Shown here: positions 1-12,519 of the stretch, in pieces
Numbering within the stretch: position 1 is the first letter of the stretch
Layout of the letters: every line of letters begins with the position of its first letter
The notes under the pieces: generated by a model
What the model saw: only the letters and a program-made list of their open reading frames with translations
Told to the model about the DNA's origin: nothing
Database searches by the model: none
Program-made: the position numbers and the translations under genes
Origin: Flabesymbios commensalis
Lineage: Eukaryota; Annelida; Polychaeta; Terebellida; Flabelligeridae
Length of the DNA stretch: 64,000 nt
Direction: 5' to 3'
NCBI GenBank assembly: GCA_964017125.1
Contig: OZ024903.1
Location: 60,326,670 to 60,390,669 of the forward strand

Positions 1-145
1 ATATTTTCCATATATTCAATCTTGACGATAAGCGGTTCCCTATTGAGTAAACCATAAAAAAGTATGAATGCTAAGATTACGTGGAGAACAGCTTTGACCA
101 CCGAGGAAGACCCGACTGTTTGACTGACTAGTGACTCATGGAACG

Positions 146-254
146 CCCAGCAAACACAAAACAATTGTATAACATTTATACAATGTTGGACCAACGTCGA
201 AGACGTTGGGCCAACGTTGTATAAATGTTATACAAATGTTTTGTATTTGATGGG
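146..254. repeat. palindromic element of the CCCAGCAAACA family
   Basis: Starts CCCAGCAAACACAAAAC and ends GTTTTGTATTTGATGGG. The two ~52-bp arms pair almost completely around a GAA centre; the inner part is TGTTGGACCAACGTC / GACGTTGGGCCAACG. Non-coding. Confidence 0.85.
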
Positions 255-1265
255 ACCGCTCTGAAGCCACTGCAATCCATTGGAATTGTAAAATTATGCT
301 TCAACATGATATTGGGCCACTTCCGAGCAAACAGAGAACGTTCACACTGTGTTGGCTTAATGTTGGCCCAGTGTCACAGACGGTGGCACAACATTAAACC
401 AGCACAGGGTCATCGTTGTTCGGCCATTTTGATGGGTGGATGGGTGACATCACAACAGTGCTTCATGAAATACTTGTCCTTTTCAAGTAAACATTTAATT
501 GAGATATACCTTTTAGGCCCTACTTTTGCCAAATACAAGCTATTCAAAACTGAAAGTAATCACGTCTAAACTCATGCCGTGAAATGCCTGATGCAAAAAA
601 AAACAACAAAAAAAACAATGACAATGTATGTTTCCAGTGCCTTAAATACACCGCTGATGTCAGTCTATTGTTAAAGCATTCGAATCTACGAATCTATATA
701 ATTTACTACTGATATTTTGTATACAGCACAAGACAGACACAATAAAGGTTTTATCATGGTACTGCATGTCTAATGCTGCATGGTTACCCATGCTCACAAT
801 AAAATTGGGATTTTCTATATCAAATCTTGCAACGCATGTACCTATTTTCTGTATTTCAATTCGAAGAAAGAACCAAATTCTGTGAAACGCAGTGACGTCA
901 CTCGGTGAAAACAAGGTTATGTAACACCCCCTCCACTATACTTCATTCTGTGAAACCCAGTGACGTCACTCGTTGAAAACAAGGTTATAAGAACCCTCCC
1001 CCATACTTCATTATATTAGCCAGCTCGATGAAAACAAAGTAGGTCGAGGTCATTGAGTTTCACAGAATAAGGATAGATTCGTAAATCCGAATATATTTGA
1101 TGCTGCGCGCCTCATGCATCCGGATCAACGAATCTATCGAATCTCTTTCTCCTTGACATAACACTTGGTTTAATTGGTGTGCAGTGAGGTAAAACTGCGA
1201 CGAGGGCGCGACGTAATAACGTGGGTCAAGTGAACATTATTATGTGTCATCCCTGCTAGAGGAAA

Positions 1266-1327
1266 TACCCGACAAACATGAGTCGTTGGCCCAATGTTGG
1301 TTTAGGCCAACGACTCTGCTGGGTAGG
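1266..1327. repeat. short palindromic element of the same family, unique arms
   Basis: Ends CCCGACAAACATGAG and CTCTGCTGGG. The arms GAGTCGTTGGCC and GGCCAACGACTC pair perfectly, with CAATGTTGGTTTA between them. The arm sequence differs from the other copies. Confidence 0.7.
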
Positions 1328-1845
1328 TACTACTTGACCTGCGGTCATGCTATATTATATAAAGGATTAGGTCTCAGATCTATATGTATGTAACATTACT
1401 TTTCCGAAGATTAAACTATTTCCACAGGCAACACGAAGTCAGTTAATGGGTTCAGGGTAGTTGTGTGGCAGTCCATACATTCGCGGCATTGCATAGTCAC
1501 AACCAATAGGCCTATTTACAGGTCTTTGTTTAGATCTGGTACGGTACTTGTGCAAACATGAACGTACACCGTCCACGACGCTGGACCAATGTTGAGCCAA
1601 CATTACGTGTACGTCTTGTGTTTGAAGGGATATGTGGAGCGAGATGCGACATGAATGCCAAACCCTGACACGCGCGTCTGTAGCGATACGCAAGGGATCA
1701 CGCAGCCGCGTAACATCAACAATTAATGCATGGAAGTCGACTCAATGTTGATTCAATGGTGAGCCAGCGTGGCAGACAGTGGACCAACAATAAAACAACA
1801 TTGGATAAACGTCTGCTGTTCGGTGAGTAGTGTCGTTTCCATTCA

Positions 1846-2165
1846 GGGCGGGGGCCCTAGGGTAGTGGTTAGCACCGCTGCCTTTCACGCCAGAGCTCGG
1901 GATTCGGTTCCCGGTCTCGGCGGTTTGAAAGAAACAAAAATGGTTTCTTCCCCATTCACGTGTGAAAGTCAGTATTGCGGGGAGCCTCCGTGACCGAGAG
2001 GTAGCGTGCTCGGCCTCAGACCACCAGGGCTCGAATTTCGAATCCTGTGTCTGGAGGACAGTGTCATCTCAATCATCTCACCATCCTCAGGAGTTTCTCC
2101 TGGCCCAGTCCAGCTTATATGTGCACAAAGGTGGCCTAAAGCCCTTTTCATTTCATTTTATTTCC
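1846..2165 (+). mobile_element. full-length dimeric-tRNA SINE, copy 1
   Basis: The head GTAGTGGTTAGCACCGCTGC...GGTTCGGTTCCC has the A- and B-box layout and CTTTCAC anticodon loop of tRNA-Glu(TTC). A ~50-bp linker leads to a second tRNA-like unit (CCTCCGTGACCGAGAGGTAG ... GGAGG) with pairing acceptor ends. The body ends GTGCACAAAGGTGGCC and a TTCATTTCATTTT tail. A 10-bp target-site duplication, TTTCCATTCA, flanks it (1836-1845 and 2166-2175). Confidence 0.9.
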
Positions 2166-3255
2166 TTTCCATTCAAAATATATAATTGTGGCCATACACA
2201 TCTATACAAGACACTGCAGACAATTATTGTCAAATTAAATAGAATTTCTAACCAAGCTTGATTTCATGCAGTGACTCTTATCTCGCCAAGAGCACACTGC
2301 AGGAGAGTGTTAAATGTGTGATGCCAATTAAATATTACGTCCTTATATCACATTGACGTAATAGATGAATAACTTCACTATCAATATAAATCAAAAGTGT
2401 TGTTTTTATAATATCATAATGTGTCTAGCAGACTCAAAAATATATAACATTTTATGTCAAAAAATTATATGCAAAACATTTTCGCAGTGCTTGATGAATA
2501 CCACTAATACCAAGCTAGTCCCACGAGTGATATTTTATGGCTGACGAGCGTGTGGTTCATTTCGCGTATTGATTTTTTTTGGTAAATGACACAGCGGCCA
2601 ATTTAATACTCCACCACCATATTTGACACTGATACAGTTAGCAGCTAGATGGGCTTTCATCTGAGATCAGATAACGCTAGCTCAGTTTTTATTAATGCCA
2701 TAGCTTAATAAAAAATATATATTGTCGTTGTGGACTAGAGAAGAAATGCGACTAGGACTACTTTTTTATATAAATCTGTTTTGTTTTCAAGTAATTTGAT
2801 ATTTCTGGATAAGTCAATGCTGAAATTTGTATAATTATTACAAATTGTATGTAAAAGAAAAGTGATTTTATTAATCAAAAAATAAACATCGGTAAATCAG
2901 AAATGGATAAGAGCACTTATGTATCCGCACATCGACTTCACGACCTCGAAGTGCCATACAACGCAGAAAGTCAAATCTCAATCACCTCGATTATACCGTT
3001 CTTCCTCGTGGATATATAACCTCAAGTTAATTTTAATCCTTTTTCCGCTATTAAAAACTATTTGATTTAAATTATCACCCACTCGAAGTTGTGTCTCGCT
3101 ACCGCGTCTCACAACTTTAATAGGATAAAAATTACTCATATTTTTTAATTTGAGACCATGTTGTAAATCTTGATGTTAATTCCCAATGACTGTGATTTAG
3201 TCTGATAATGGAACACGAAGATTAAAAGACTTTGGTCGTGTTTAGCACTTAAACA

Positions 3256-3442
3256 TTCACCCTTTCAGTGCGGGGGCCGTCTTTAGACGTCAGATTCTGA
3301 CGTATAAAGACGGTCCCCGCGCTGAAAGAATTAAAATATTGATAATAGGTATTCAAATGACATTTATGATTATTTCAAATTGATTTTTTTTTGTTTAGTT
3401 CCAATGGTTTAAACACAAATAATTCAGCGTTGTGAGGGTTAA
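3256..3442 (+). mobile_element. TTAA-type MITE, family A
   Basis: One end is CACCCTTTCAGTGCGGGGGC followed by a hairpin of TCTTTAGACGTCAGA with its complement; the other end is CAGCGTTGTGAGGG before TTAA. Homologous to 9968-10165, 50041-50274 and 55178-55412. The left target site has drifted (TTCA). Non-coding. Confidence 0.75.
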
Positions 3443-5123
3443 AGGGACTGGGTAAATGTGACTGTTAATCCAGAGCTGTAGTTCTGCTCTCTGTACATCT
3501 CTCATAAAGCTCCACCCTGACCTCAAGAGGACACGAGTCTCTGTAACTCAAAGTAATCAGCCGCACGACCCTCTGACAATGTCACAGAAAACAGGACGCG
3601 CTAAATCAATACTCGTATAATGTTGGGCCAGGCATTACACCAGCATTGTTTCAGCTTGTTGAGTTTCTTGGATCGCTCCAATGTCCCAACGCACCGTCAG
3701 CAAACAAAAGATGGTCACCCAATCAGTGTTCAACACAGACAAGAAATAGGTGGGGACATTTGTCTCACTACCCTGAAAACAAAGGAGACATTTGTTCTCT
3801 AAGTGCGTAATTGACGCCTTAGTGTTCAGCACAGACAAGAAATAGCGGGGTAATTTGTCTCACTACCCTGTAAAAAAGGAGACATTTGACCTCTAAGTGC
3901 GTAATTGTCTCGATATCGCGGCCTGTGCTGACCACTGCCCAATGTTGATTCGATGTTGTATCATCGTCGATCGTGGACAAAGCAAAATTGGGTGAATGTT
4001 TCGTTTTTGCTAAGTACCGTCTGGCGGAGTATTTTGCTAGTATCCCCAATACCACGGGTGGATTTAGTCCAAAACAATCGATGTTTTAACTTGATAGGAC
4101 CTACCCGAAACATCCTCCTTCTCAGGGTCACACCAGGCCTAGCACAGCTAGGTGGCCCTGCTACAGTGCTTTGAGATTCTCTTCTGTAATTGCTGCGTTC
4201 TGATAGGGCATCAAAATCTGGTGTACCGTTACCCACACCTGACCCTGAAACTATTTCAAGTTTGAGGATTCCTTGCACCTATGAGAGACAAGTTTATATA
4301 ATTATGTCTCCCCTATACTGGGCTAAGGTTGTCAATATATGCCTAGTAGTATCATAGATTAACCATAATGTGGTTAATCTATGGTATTATTATGACCAGT
4401 ACATGCGATCAACCTGTGTTGTATTATAGTTGATCCATTCTATACAATGACGGCCCAGCATAGAAGCAACATTGGATGTGCGTCTTTTACTTGTGTTGTT
4501 GTAGACATATTTTTGTGTAAGACCAAGATACCAACAGAATGTCCAAAGTGATGTTAAAAACCACACTTTGTTTAATGTTGGGACAGCATCTCAGATTGTG
4601 GTTTAACATGAACCCAGCGCTGGGTCATCGTTCTTACTGGTGTGCAGTCTCAGTCAGTACGACACACTGACCCAATATTGGTTTATTGTTGGTCCATCGT
4701 TTGCGACGCAGGCCAAACATTGGGCCAGTGTAGACCTATCCTGTCTACGCTGTAGGATTGACAATGCTGGATTGATGTATGCCAATTGTCTACGACGCTG
4801 GCGCAACATAAAATCAACATGTATTCCTTGACCTGACCATGTGGTTTAGAATGTCAAGAACACCATTTTTGTCAGGTATTGCCTTGTTGGCCAGACACCA
4901 AATCAGGTCAAATTCATTAATACGTCTACAGAACACATTTTACAGTGCATTCAATCAGAGCCACTAGCTGACGCTAGTGGACGGATAGTGGATATGATGA
5001 ATGAAAATGACCCGAAAAGAGCCTGCAATTTTCCTAGATGTACCAATTAGAGTCGCCGTGCTATTACGACACCAATCCAATATTGTGTCAGAATCTGACC
5101 TTCCCCATGCCCATCTAAATACT

Positions 5124-5243
5124 TGACACACGGCCCAGCAGACACGTGACGTTGAGCCAACTTTAATTGAATGTTGGTCCAGCGTCTGCGACGCTTGGAC
5201 AACATTAAGCCAACGTGGGTTGAACGTCCAGTACTTACTGGGG
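5124..5243. repeat. palindromic element of the same family, full unit
   Basis: Begins CCCAGCAGACACGTGACGTT and ends AACGTCCAGTACTTACTGGG. The core GGTCCAGCGTCTGCGACGCT is itself self-complementary. Confidence 0.75.
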
Positions 5244-5259
5244 CTAACCCTCCTAACAC

Positions 5260-5316
5260 CCCAGTAAACACAAAACATTTGCATATGATTTGTACAAATG
5301 TTTTGTGTTTACTGAG
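5260..5316. repeat. short perfect palindrome of the same family
   Basis: Perfect 20-bp arms CAGTAAACACAAAACATTTG (5262-5281) and their reverse complement (5295-5314) around a 13-bp loop. It directly follows the element at 5124-5243. Confidence 0.8.
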
Positions 5317-6896
5317 ACCCTGGTATTTATTCTCACTATCCACCCGGTTTTATTAAATACTCAAGATAATATATATCACAGGATGGTTATTTTGATGTTG
5401 GTGAATAAATGCGACAATAATTGAACTTGAATGGTTAAAACGTGGATATTTAAGAAGGTGATTGGGTTATGTTTAATCTAAATCCCCGCTGGGCCCAAAG
5501 GGGTATTGTCGCTCCCTTCGTGCGCCGCCCTCGCCGCCGCTGCCGCACGCAGCCTTCTGGCTACTACACCAACATGGTGCAACAGATTGAATTCATAAGT
5601 CGTACAAACATTCAACCCCTCCCGGCAATGTTTTTACCCAAGGCCAAGGTCATATGTCAAAGGTCAAAGCACAAGGTCAAAGATTCAAACAAATTTTGTT
5701 AACGCGATAACTTTAAAAATAATTACTGGATATCTCCAATTTTACCCATGAGTATGGAGATGACCCGATTAGATATTCAGCTTTCCACCGATAATAAAAA
5801 TGACCGCTACCGGGCGACTAATTTTTTTTCGACGCAATTTTTTTCAGAATTTTCTTTAGAATTTTTCTTTTCGGGGTCTGCCAGTCTATTGGCATTGTCT
5901 GTTTTCATGTGAGACCGAAAACCAGGCTGCGGCAGCCATTTTGTTTTTATCAATTTTATTAAATCGTTCTTATTTTCAGTTAAATGGCTTGAAACCTGGC
6001 GTATATAGGTTTTTGGGTTTTGCGAGTCTATTGGCATTGTCTGTTTTCATGTGCTATCCAAACCGAGGCTATAGCGGTCATCTTGATTTTTTCATTCATC
6101 TTCGATTATTGGCATAACGTATTGGAAGCTATTGTGTCAGATTTATGGACATTTTGAGTCACTGCATCAGCCGAGGGGTATTTGAGTGCTTGCACGGTAT
6201 GTTTTTACACAACATCCAGGTTTTAAAAATAGCTCTAAACTTGATCACCAACAAAAACGACAACAAAATCCTATGCTCGGGATGTACTGCTGTGCAATTT
6301 ACACGTGTCGTGACATCTTATTACAACAGTTATGGTTATTTATCGAGCAGTAAACAACATATTATGAGGAACGAGTCAATAAGAAAAAAACAATTTATCT
6401 GAGCTAGATACGCTGAATAGACAACAGAGTGTCATATCAGTGATGTAACATGACGCTGGTTATTAAACCACAAAACCTTATATTTTCACAATTTGTGTGA
6501 ATAAGCTATGCATTTTGTCTGTTTTGTACACGTTTTAAGTTGTGATAATAACACACTAGGATTCAGTCATGGACCCAACAATGTTTTATAGCTAAGTTTA
6601 CTTATACATGTTATAAGTACTTTTATGCCGTACCTACTTTTTAATAAAATAAAATCATTTTAAATCCTAGTTTCATATGAGCTGAAATCCTGACTCATAC
6701 TGAAAAGGTGGATACATTTATCAGTATTATTCTTCGAAAATAAACAATTATTACTAATATTGCCTATATATTTTTGTATTAAATATTTTCCAGACTTAGC
6801 ACGAGTCATCCAACCAATGCTGGTTTTCTGCGACGCTCGCCCAACATTAAACCAGCATTGGTTGAATGTTATTTTCCGTGTAAATCACACTCTCAC

Positions 6897-9800
6897 CTGT
6901 CCCTGGCCAGCAGACATGAGATGATGAGGCAGGCCAGAGGGAGACTCCACGCACAGGCCGAGTACAGCGTCACCACAGACATACCCGCCATTATCACCAG
7001 GTGCCAGGGCTGCACAGAGTCATCATGGTGCACCAGGTGGAAGTCACTGAGCAGCTCTTCAGGTGTCTTCACGTACTGGTAGATGACGATGCTCACGGTG
7101 GTGGTGATGAACAGTACACACAGGGTGGTGGCCGCGTACAGGCGCCGACGTGAACAACGCCTGTTGTCGTCAGAGGATTCATGGTACCTATAAGCAGTGC
7201 ACGTACACAAAGAGATCAGCTTTAGTTCAAGTCGCACATGGTAAAAAAAAAACATTAGCTCTAAAGAGCTAGTACAAGCGACATGTAAAAATAACAAGTA
7301 AGATAACAATTAAAACAAACTGACAGGAGGTTAACATAAAAAGTAATTATATAAAGTGATTATATAAAAACTTATAGTGTGTAGGAGAAAAATAATGTTT
7401 AGATGTTAAATAAAAACTGTTGGCACTAATAATAAAATACATGCATACCCATCATTCATTAAGGGACCTATCTATTACAGTTAAAAAATAAATATAAAAA
7501 TATACTCGCAATTCATCTCTGAGATTTGTTGATGTATCTGGTTATTTTTAATGCCTCTGGCAAAGAGTTGCAAATTTTGGAGGCCAAAAAGCAAAAAGAA
7601 TTTGTTCCATGTCGCACCCTCTTCACGAGAGGAATTTTCAATGTATTTTTAGAATTTCTCAACTTGCTGGTCCTGGAGGTAGTACGGTGCTAAATCATTA
7701 AGAATTTTGAAAGTCTGAACTGCGATGTCTATTCGTTTCCCAACTTCCAGAGATGACAAGCGAGCTTTATCCAGGAGGGACTCATATGAGGCGGTATAGT
7801 CAGAATAACACTTTAGTGCCCTATCCTGAATCTTTTCCATGCAGCGAGAATTTGAAGCACTGCAGTGATACCAGACGGCTGAGCAGTATTGAAAGTGGCT
7901 GAAGATGAATGCTCTGAAAAGAGTCAATTTAGCCCTGTTATGGGTATAAAAAAAAATTACTCAGAGCGCTCAGCTGTCTGCCAGCTTTTTACATGTGTGT
8001 CGAAAAGTCCGAATATTTTCATCAAAATGAATGCCTGATAGTTTCACCACCCCTATATAGCTTTTACTGCCTCAGCTACAAGGCATGCATTATACAATTT
8101 GGAAATTTGGATGTGCAAAAGAGTGTTGACATCAGCAAAATTTTGTGAGACGTGCTCATTTATTAAAGTAGAAAAGTCATTTATGAATACATCCACTTGG
8201 TCCACTCAAGAAAAGTGGACCAAGAACGGAATCTTATGGTATGCCCTTAATTGTAGTTTTCCATGAACTGTGTACATGTACGTTACCTATCCGGACACGT
8301 TGCTCACGACCTCACAGGTATGATTTAATAATTCTGATTGATTGAAAACCATAACCTTTTTGTCATGTGACATGCAGTCGAAAGACTTGCTAAGGTCCAT
8401 TGAATGATCGTTAAGGCCAATTTTCAAAAAGGATGAACAGCGTGTCCTGACAGCCATAACACTGCCTGAAGACTGATAAGTGACAACAGAAGACAGTATT
8501 TAAAAAGGGAGTGATCTAGTAAGCAAGAACTTTTAAAAAAAATTGCCAGAATTAGTAAAACACTTGCAGGTCGATAATTTGATTTATTTAATTTCACAAA
8601 TATCTTTTGCAACATTTTTATAATAGTCATTCATAATCTCAGAAATTTCTTCTTGGTTATTTATAATTTTAGAATTTTCTGATAGGAGTATGTTTTCAGA
8701 AAAGTAAGGGTTGTCACTTTTAGACAAAAAAGGCTTCACAGTATACCAGAAATGACTACATGTAGTTGTATAATTTATTTTATTTTATTTTTAGATGATC
8801 TGTATTGGATATATGTAATTATTATCAAATAATCAGAGCTGAAAGCCCATAATAATACCTTAAAGAGCAAACACAAATAATTTAAATTTTCACCCACTCG
8901 AAATATTAGGTGTCGCAACCGTCAAACTCAACTTCAATTGGTTACTCAAGCTAGTTTATTTTGAGGTTAACTATTTGAATTTTTTTGTTAATACATAAAT
9001 GTCACTGCAAATAACCGTTATTTTATTTGCTAATTAAAAAAATGAACGATTATAGTCGTAATAAATGGGCGCTCAATGAATTACCAAAGATTTAAGTTAT
9101 CACTTTTAATAATTATGATAACTGTGTTGAAAATCAGTCACTCTTCAGTATGCTATTCTGGGTATCAAGAAGTTAATTAAACACACATTAAATTGAAAAG
9201 CCAAGGCTGGGATTCATACTAGAATAGTGATGCGGGTCAATGAAAAATAATAATGACAAAGACTTGGCGTGTAATTATGACTAACATTTCCTAATGTTTG
9301 ATCATTGATAAACCGTTGTGGTTTTTTTTGTTATTCTGAAAGTATTTTTTTTTCTTATGTCCAACAGATCTCTTGACATTAATAAAGATTTTTTTCATAT
9401 GAGACATGGCAGATTTCACAGTATGATATCACAGTTAAGACTACGTTAATCCCCACGTCACATAATTGAAGTCATTTTGAATATAGCTCATACACACATT
9501 TTTTCGAGGTAATTCCTAAGTATTAAGTGTATGATATGAATGGAGTGTTTTTAATGATAGTCAGCAATGTAAGGACTTCCGGATAAGTACTTACATTGTT
9601 TGTGTATTTGCGTGGGATTGAACAGTTACATCCACTTATCGCGTCATCCATATAGATCCCACACAATCATTCTGACCGCGTACTAATCTGCTAATATCTA
9701 ATGCATTATTACTTGTGTTATATAGTGTAGAAAAAAAACTATTCTATGGTCGGGTCGCCAGCCAGCCCGGCATATTCTAATGGCGAGCGAACGCACGAAC

Positions 9801-12519
9801 GAATGAACGAAGGAATGAATGAATGGATGAAATTTGCGGTTAACAAATCACTGATTAAAGCATAAAACACACCAACGTGAACACGAACTCGAAAATTAAA
9901 TACACGGTTTTATTATTGACAAAACACACCGACGCGAAGGTGAATGTATATCGGTTTGCACTGAGCACTTACAGCGCGGGGATCGACTTTAATCGTCAAA
10001 ATCTGACGTCTGTAGACGTCAGATTCTGATTTAAAGTCGATCCCCGCACTGTAAGAGTACAAAATATTTAGAAAGGTCGCAGACCCATAACATAGGTATT
10101 TAAATGAATCGGGAAGAACTAACTAAGACATTTATGATGATTTCCAATTGAAAAAACCCTTTGGGAGCGAGTAGTTTGAGAAATAGATGGAGCACAGAGT
10201 ATACATATATCTATTTATTTATTATTATGTGGTGGGATTATAAATTTATCCAGCCAAAGTTTATTTTGTAAAAGTGTACGCATCTGTACCCGGTATTGAT
10301 TTTTGTTTCAGTGCCAAATTATTAATTGTGATATTGTGTAAAGTATACAAAATACAAAACCTCACAATACCCAGTCTCCTAATGCGACTAAAAGTAACTA
10401 ATATCATAACATGAATATAATTTACTATAAATATACATGTACGTGAAAAGTAGCAAAAGTCAAGTATGACAATTATCAACGCATGGTAACCCATCACACA
10501 CGTGGAACTGATCTCAAGCTATGACGTTGCCGTGTCGTCCTCTCCGAGGCCGTGGATGAATGTATTTGCTTTACTAGAAAAATCCTACATGGCGGTGACT
10601 AAGAGCGATCCCGACCCCAAGGTCCGAAAAATGTCGATAACTTTTTAATGACTGTGTGACCCCTGAGCTGAGCATGCAGGCAAGGAACTGAAATGTTATT
10701 GATTCTAAAAAATCTATTTTTGACCTGATTACTCCCGATATTTTCCGATATGACATTCCAAAGAAGTGTCCCACGATTCTGTACGCGGTCAATCTGTGGC
10801 TGAAACCTGCTTCAGCCGGGGCTAGCTCTGACGCTGGCCAAGCATTATACCCGGGGGTCACTCGCCTTAGAAATAAGTAGGGGTGTGCCTCCGGCATGGT
10901 CAAAACCTGACCCTGTCGCAATTCGCCCCATGGCTCAAAAGACACCCTGTCCCAATTTTGAAATTAAAACTGAATTTGATTGATTGGTGTAATTGGTGTG
11001 ATTACTACCAATATACTTCATGTTTAATGGTCTTTTTAGGCCCTATAATATATTTGGTTATGAAATTTTCAGGCTATTTGCTGTGAGACTAGAAAATATT
11101 GATGGAATCAGCCAAATACATGCTTAATCGGTAGCCCAGATTTGAAAGCTAAAAAAGGCACCCTGTGTCGATACCGGAAGTTAAAAAAACACCCTGTGCC
11201 AAAGCTGGAAGCTCAAAAAAGGCAAGTATGTAAGTGCCCCCCCCCCCCCGGACATTATACCACGATATGGTCAACTACCTATTTTTACTGAACAGCTAGG
11301 TGCTGAGGCTGGCATACGGATAGGGTACGCTACCTTTCGGCATAATGCCTATGTTTCTTCCATAGTTGTTTTCTTCTGTATGATAATATTGAGCTGGAGG
11401 TTATGCACATGGCACACTGGAAGTAAAACACGTGGATCAGCACTTTTCTCACCAGGGTGGGACCAAGGACCTCATCACGGTTATATGTGCTGAAAAACCT
11501 AAACAAACATATCAAAATTAAAAACAGAAAAAAATTCTACTACATAAAACCCTAACATCGATCCATAATGAGGCTTTAATTCTGGCCAAAATATAGATGA
11601 TGAATGAAAAACTTTAATCGTGTAGCTAGCGCTGGCGGAGTTAACCCTTTCAAGCCTGAATCACTCATTGTCATCTTCATCCACTACAAGCCGCGACTTG
11701 CTGCCGCAATTCTCGTCTTGTAGTGAATGAAGATGGTTTAAGTGTGTGAAAAAGCAAAGAAAATTGTCATGTATTAGTAAAATAGTTTCATGGAAATTGT
11801 CATTCTAAAACCCTCAGTTGTAGGAAAATTAGGTCAGGGGTGTAAAATGATGCTTTAATGCATCGTGAGAGCTCAAAGGGTTAAATAGCTGAGAAAATTT
11901 CCGCTCTCTCAATATTGATGTTCTCATGCCCCATGGTCAAAATCGCGCAGATTCATTCATTCAAAATCGTATTTTAATCCTGGTCCGTAAGTGTTAGTAC
12001 TAAGACAATCAAATATGAAACTAAAAAATATGATATAAATTGAAGAAAAAACCATGACAAACAAGATATAAAAATAACTTAATACTATAATATAATAAAA
12101 TAAATAGTAGTATTATTGCAAATGGCGTCAACGTTTAAAAGGCACATGTTGACCTATGTGATATGCCTCATTGAATTTGACCAATCAGAGATATGAGATA
12201 TCGGGCAAACCCTTCTTCGATATCGTGATTGTATGGAGGATTACCTGAGAACGTTAGTCCAGATGAGGATGAAGATAAAGGCGTGATAGATAATGGACCC
12301 AGAGACCTTGATCCCTAGAATTGCGGTCCGGGGAGTGTAGTAGAACAATCCGCAGATCCTCATAGCCAGAAAAAGTATCTTATAAGCACTAGATGTCTCT
12401 GCCTGCTTCACAGAGGGAGTCTTCTTGAGGGCGGGATCCCGGCCTACGTCACTAAACACTGGGGATTCCCAGTTAGTCTTGTTCTGGTCCACCCAATGTG
12501 TCTGCGTGTGGAGTGACAT
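6897..12519 (-). CDS. partial multi-pass membrane protein, gustatory-receptor-like candidate (3 exons)
   Basis: Three exons join in phase on the minus strand: 12519-12245, 11489-11334 and 7187-6897. Each junction splits a codon after its second base (AG|C, AG|G), and all donors (GTAATC, GTAGCG, GTGAGA) and acceptors are acceptable. The joined product is 240 residues and still open, in phase 2. It starts MSLHTQTHWV, with an N-terminal cytoplasm-like stretch containing ILFLAMRICGLFYYTP, then hydrophobic segments at about residues 60-90, 105-130, 155-182 and 205-236. The short motif before the first membrane segment, the basic loop after the second (SYRRKQLWKKH) and the spacing resemble Gr-like (insect chemoreceptor superfamily) proteins, which are known in several marine invertebrates. 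I did not find the expected C-terminal TYhhhhhQF-type exon; it may lie left of position 1. The start ATG is preceded by an AG, so an upstream exon is possible. The large second intron holds a LINE fragment. The exon structure is fairly secure; the family is a tentative call. Confidence 0.55.
7510..8640 (-). mobile_element. degraded LINE fragment, 3' half of reverse transcriptase (CR1/L2/Jockey type)
   Basis: Minus-strand translation gives ordered but frame-broken reverse-transcriptase pieces: SNYRPASVL near 8570, FINDFSTLI followed by FADV (the FADD catalytic box with its last D lost) near 8170-8110, HFQYCSAVWYH near 7890, and TFKILNDLAPYYLQD near 7690. The tail ends with HGTNSFCFLASKICNSLP near 7570, typical of the end of CR1/L2-like ORF2. 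The 5' part is absent, as usual for a truncated LINE. It lies inside the second intron of the receptor-like gene in the same orientation. It cannot be active. Confidence 0.8.
9968..10165 (+). mobile_element. TTAA-type MITE, family A, truncated
   Basis: The subterminal hairpin is nearly perfect: CTTACAGCGCGGGGATCGAC through CTGACGTC, then back to GTCGATCCCCGCACTGTAAG (9968-10058). The body that follows (CCCATAACATAGGTATT, CATTTATGATGATTTCC) matches the other family A copies up to about 10165, where the far terminus is missing. Confidence 0.75.
11641..11884 (+). mobile_element. TTAA-type MITE, family B
   Basis: Exact TTAA at both ends. The termini are CCCTTTCAAGCCTGA and GAGAGCTCAAAGGG, i.e. 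piggyBac-like CCCTTT/AAAGGG ends. It has a subterminal inverted repeat (CTTCATCCACTACAAG with TTGTAGTGAATGAAG) and is 244 bp long including both TTAAs. It lies in the first intron of the receptor-like gene. Confidence 0.85.

Larger units (their letters stand above)
1..6896. other. repeat-rich flank, no gene recognised
   Basis: Apart from the SINE, the family A MITE and the palindromic elements listed separately, the sequence is AT-rich with no frame that I can support. Remaining exons of the receptor-like gene should be here or further left, but none was found. A direct duplication of CAGTGACGTCACTCG...AAAACAAGGTTAT lies at about 890-990. Confidence 0.5.

Noticed and set aside
1846-1920. A functional tRNA-Glu gene
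   Set aside because: The tRNA-like sequence is the head of a SINE with a full body and target-site duplication, and its acceptor ends do not pair.
3961-4278. Minus-strand open frame of 105 codons
   Set aside because: Overlaps dispersed repeat sequence and a plus-strand frame of similar length; no recognisable motif.
5807-6037. Minus-strand frame beginning MPIDSQNPKTY
   Set aside because: Built from two diverged copies of a GGCATTGTCTGTTTTCATGT repeat; not a gene.
10574-10945. Minus-strand open frame of 123 codons
   Set aside because: No domain, no splice or start context, and the sequence contains low-complexity repeat phrases (CACCCTGT series); reads as chance.
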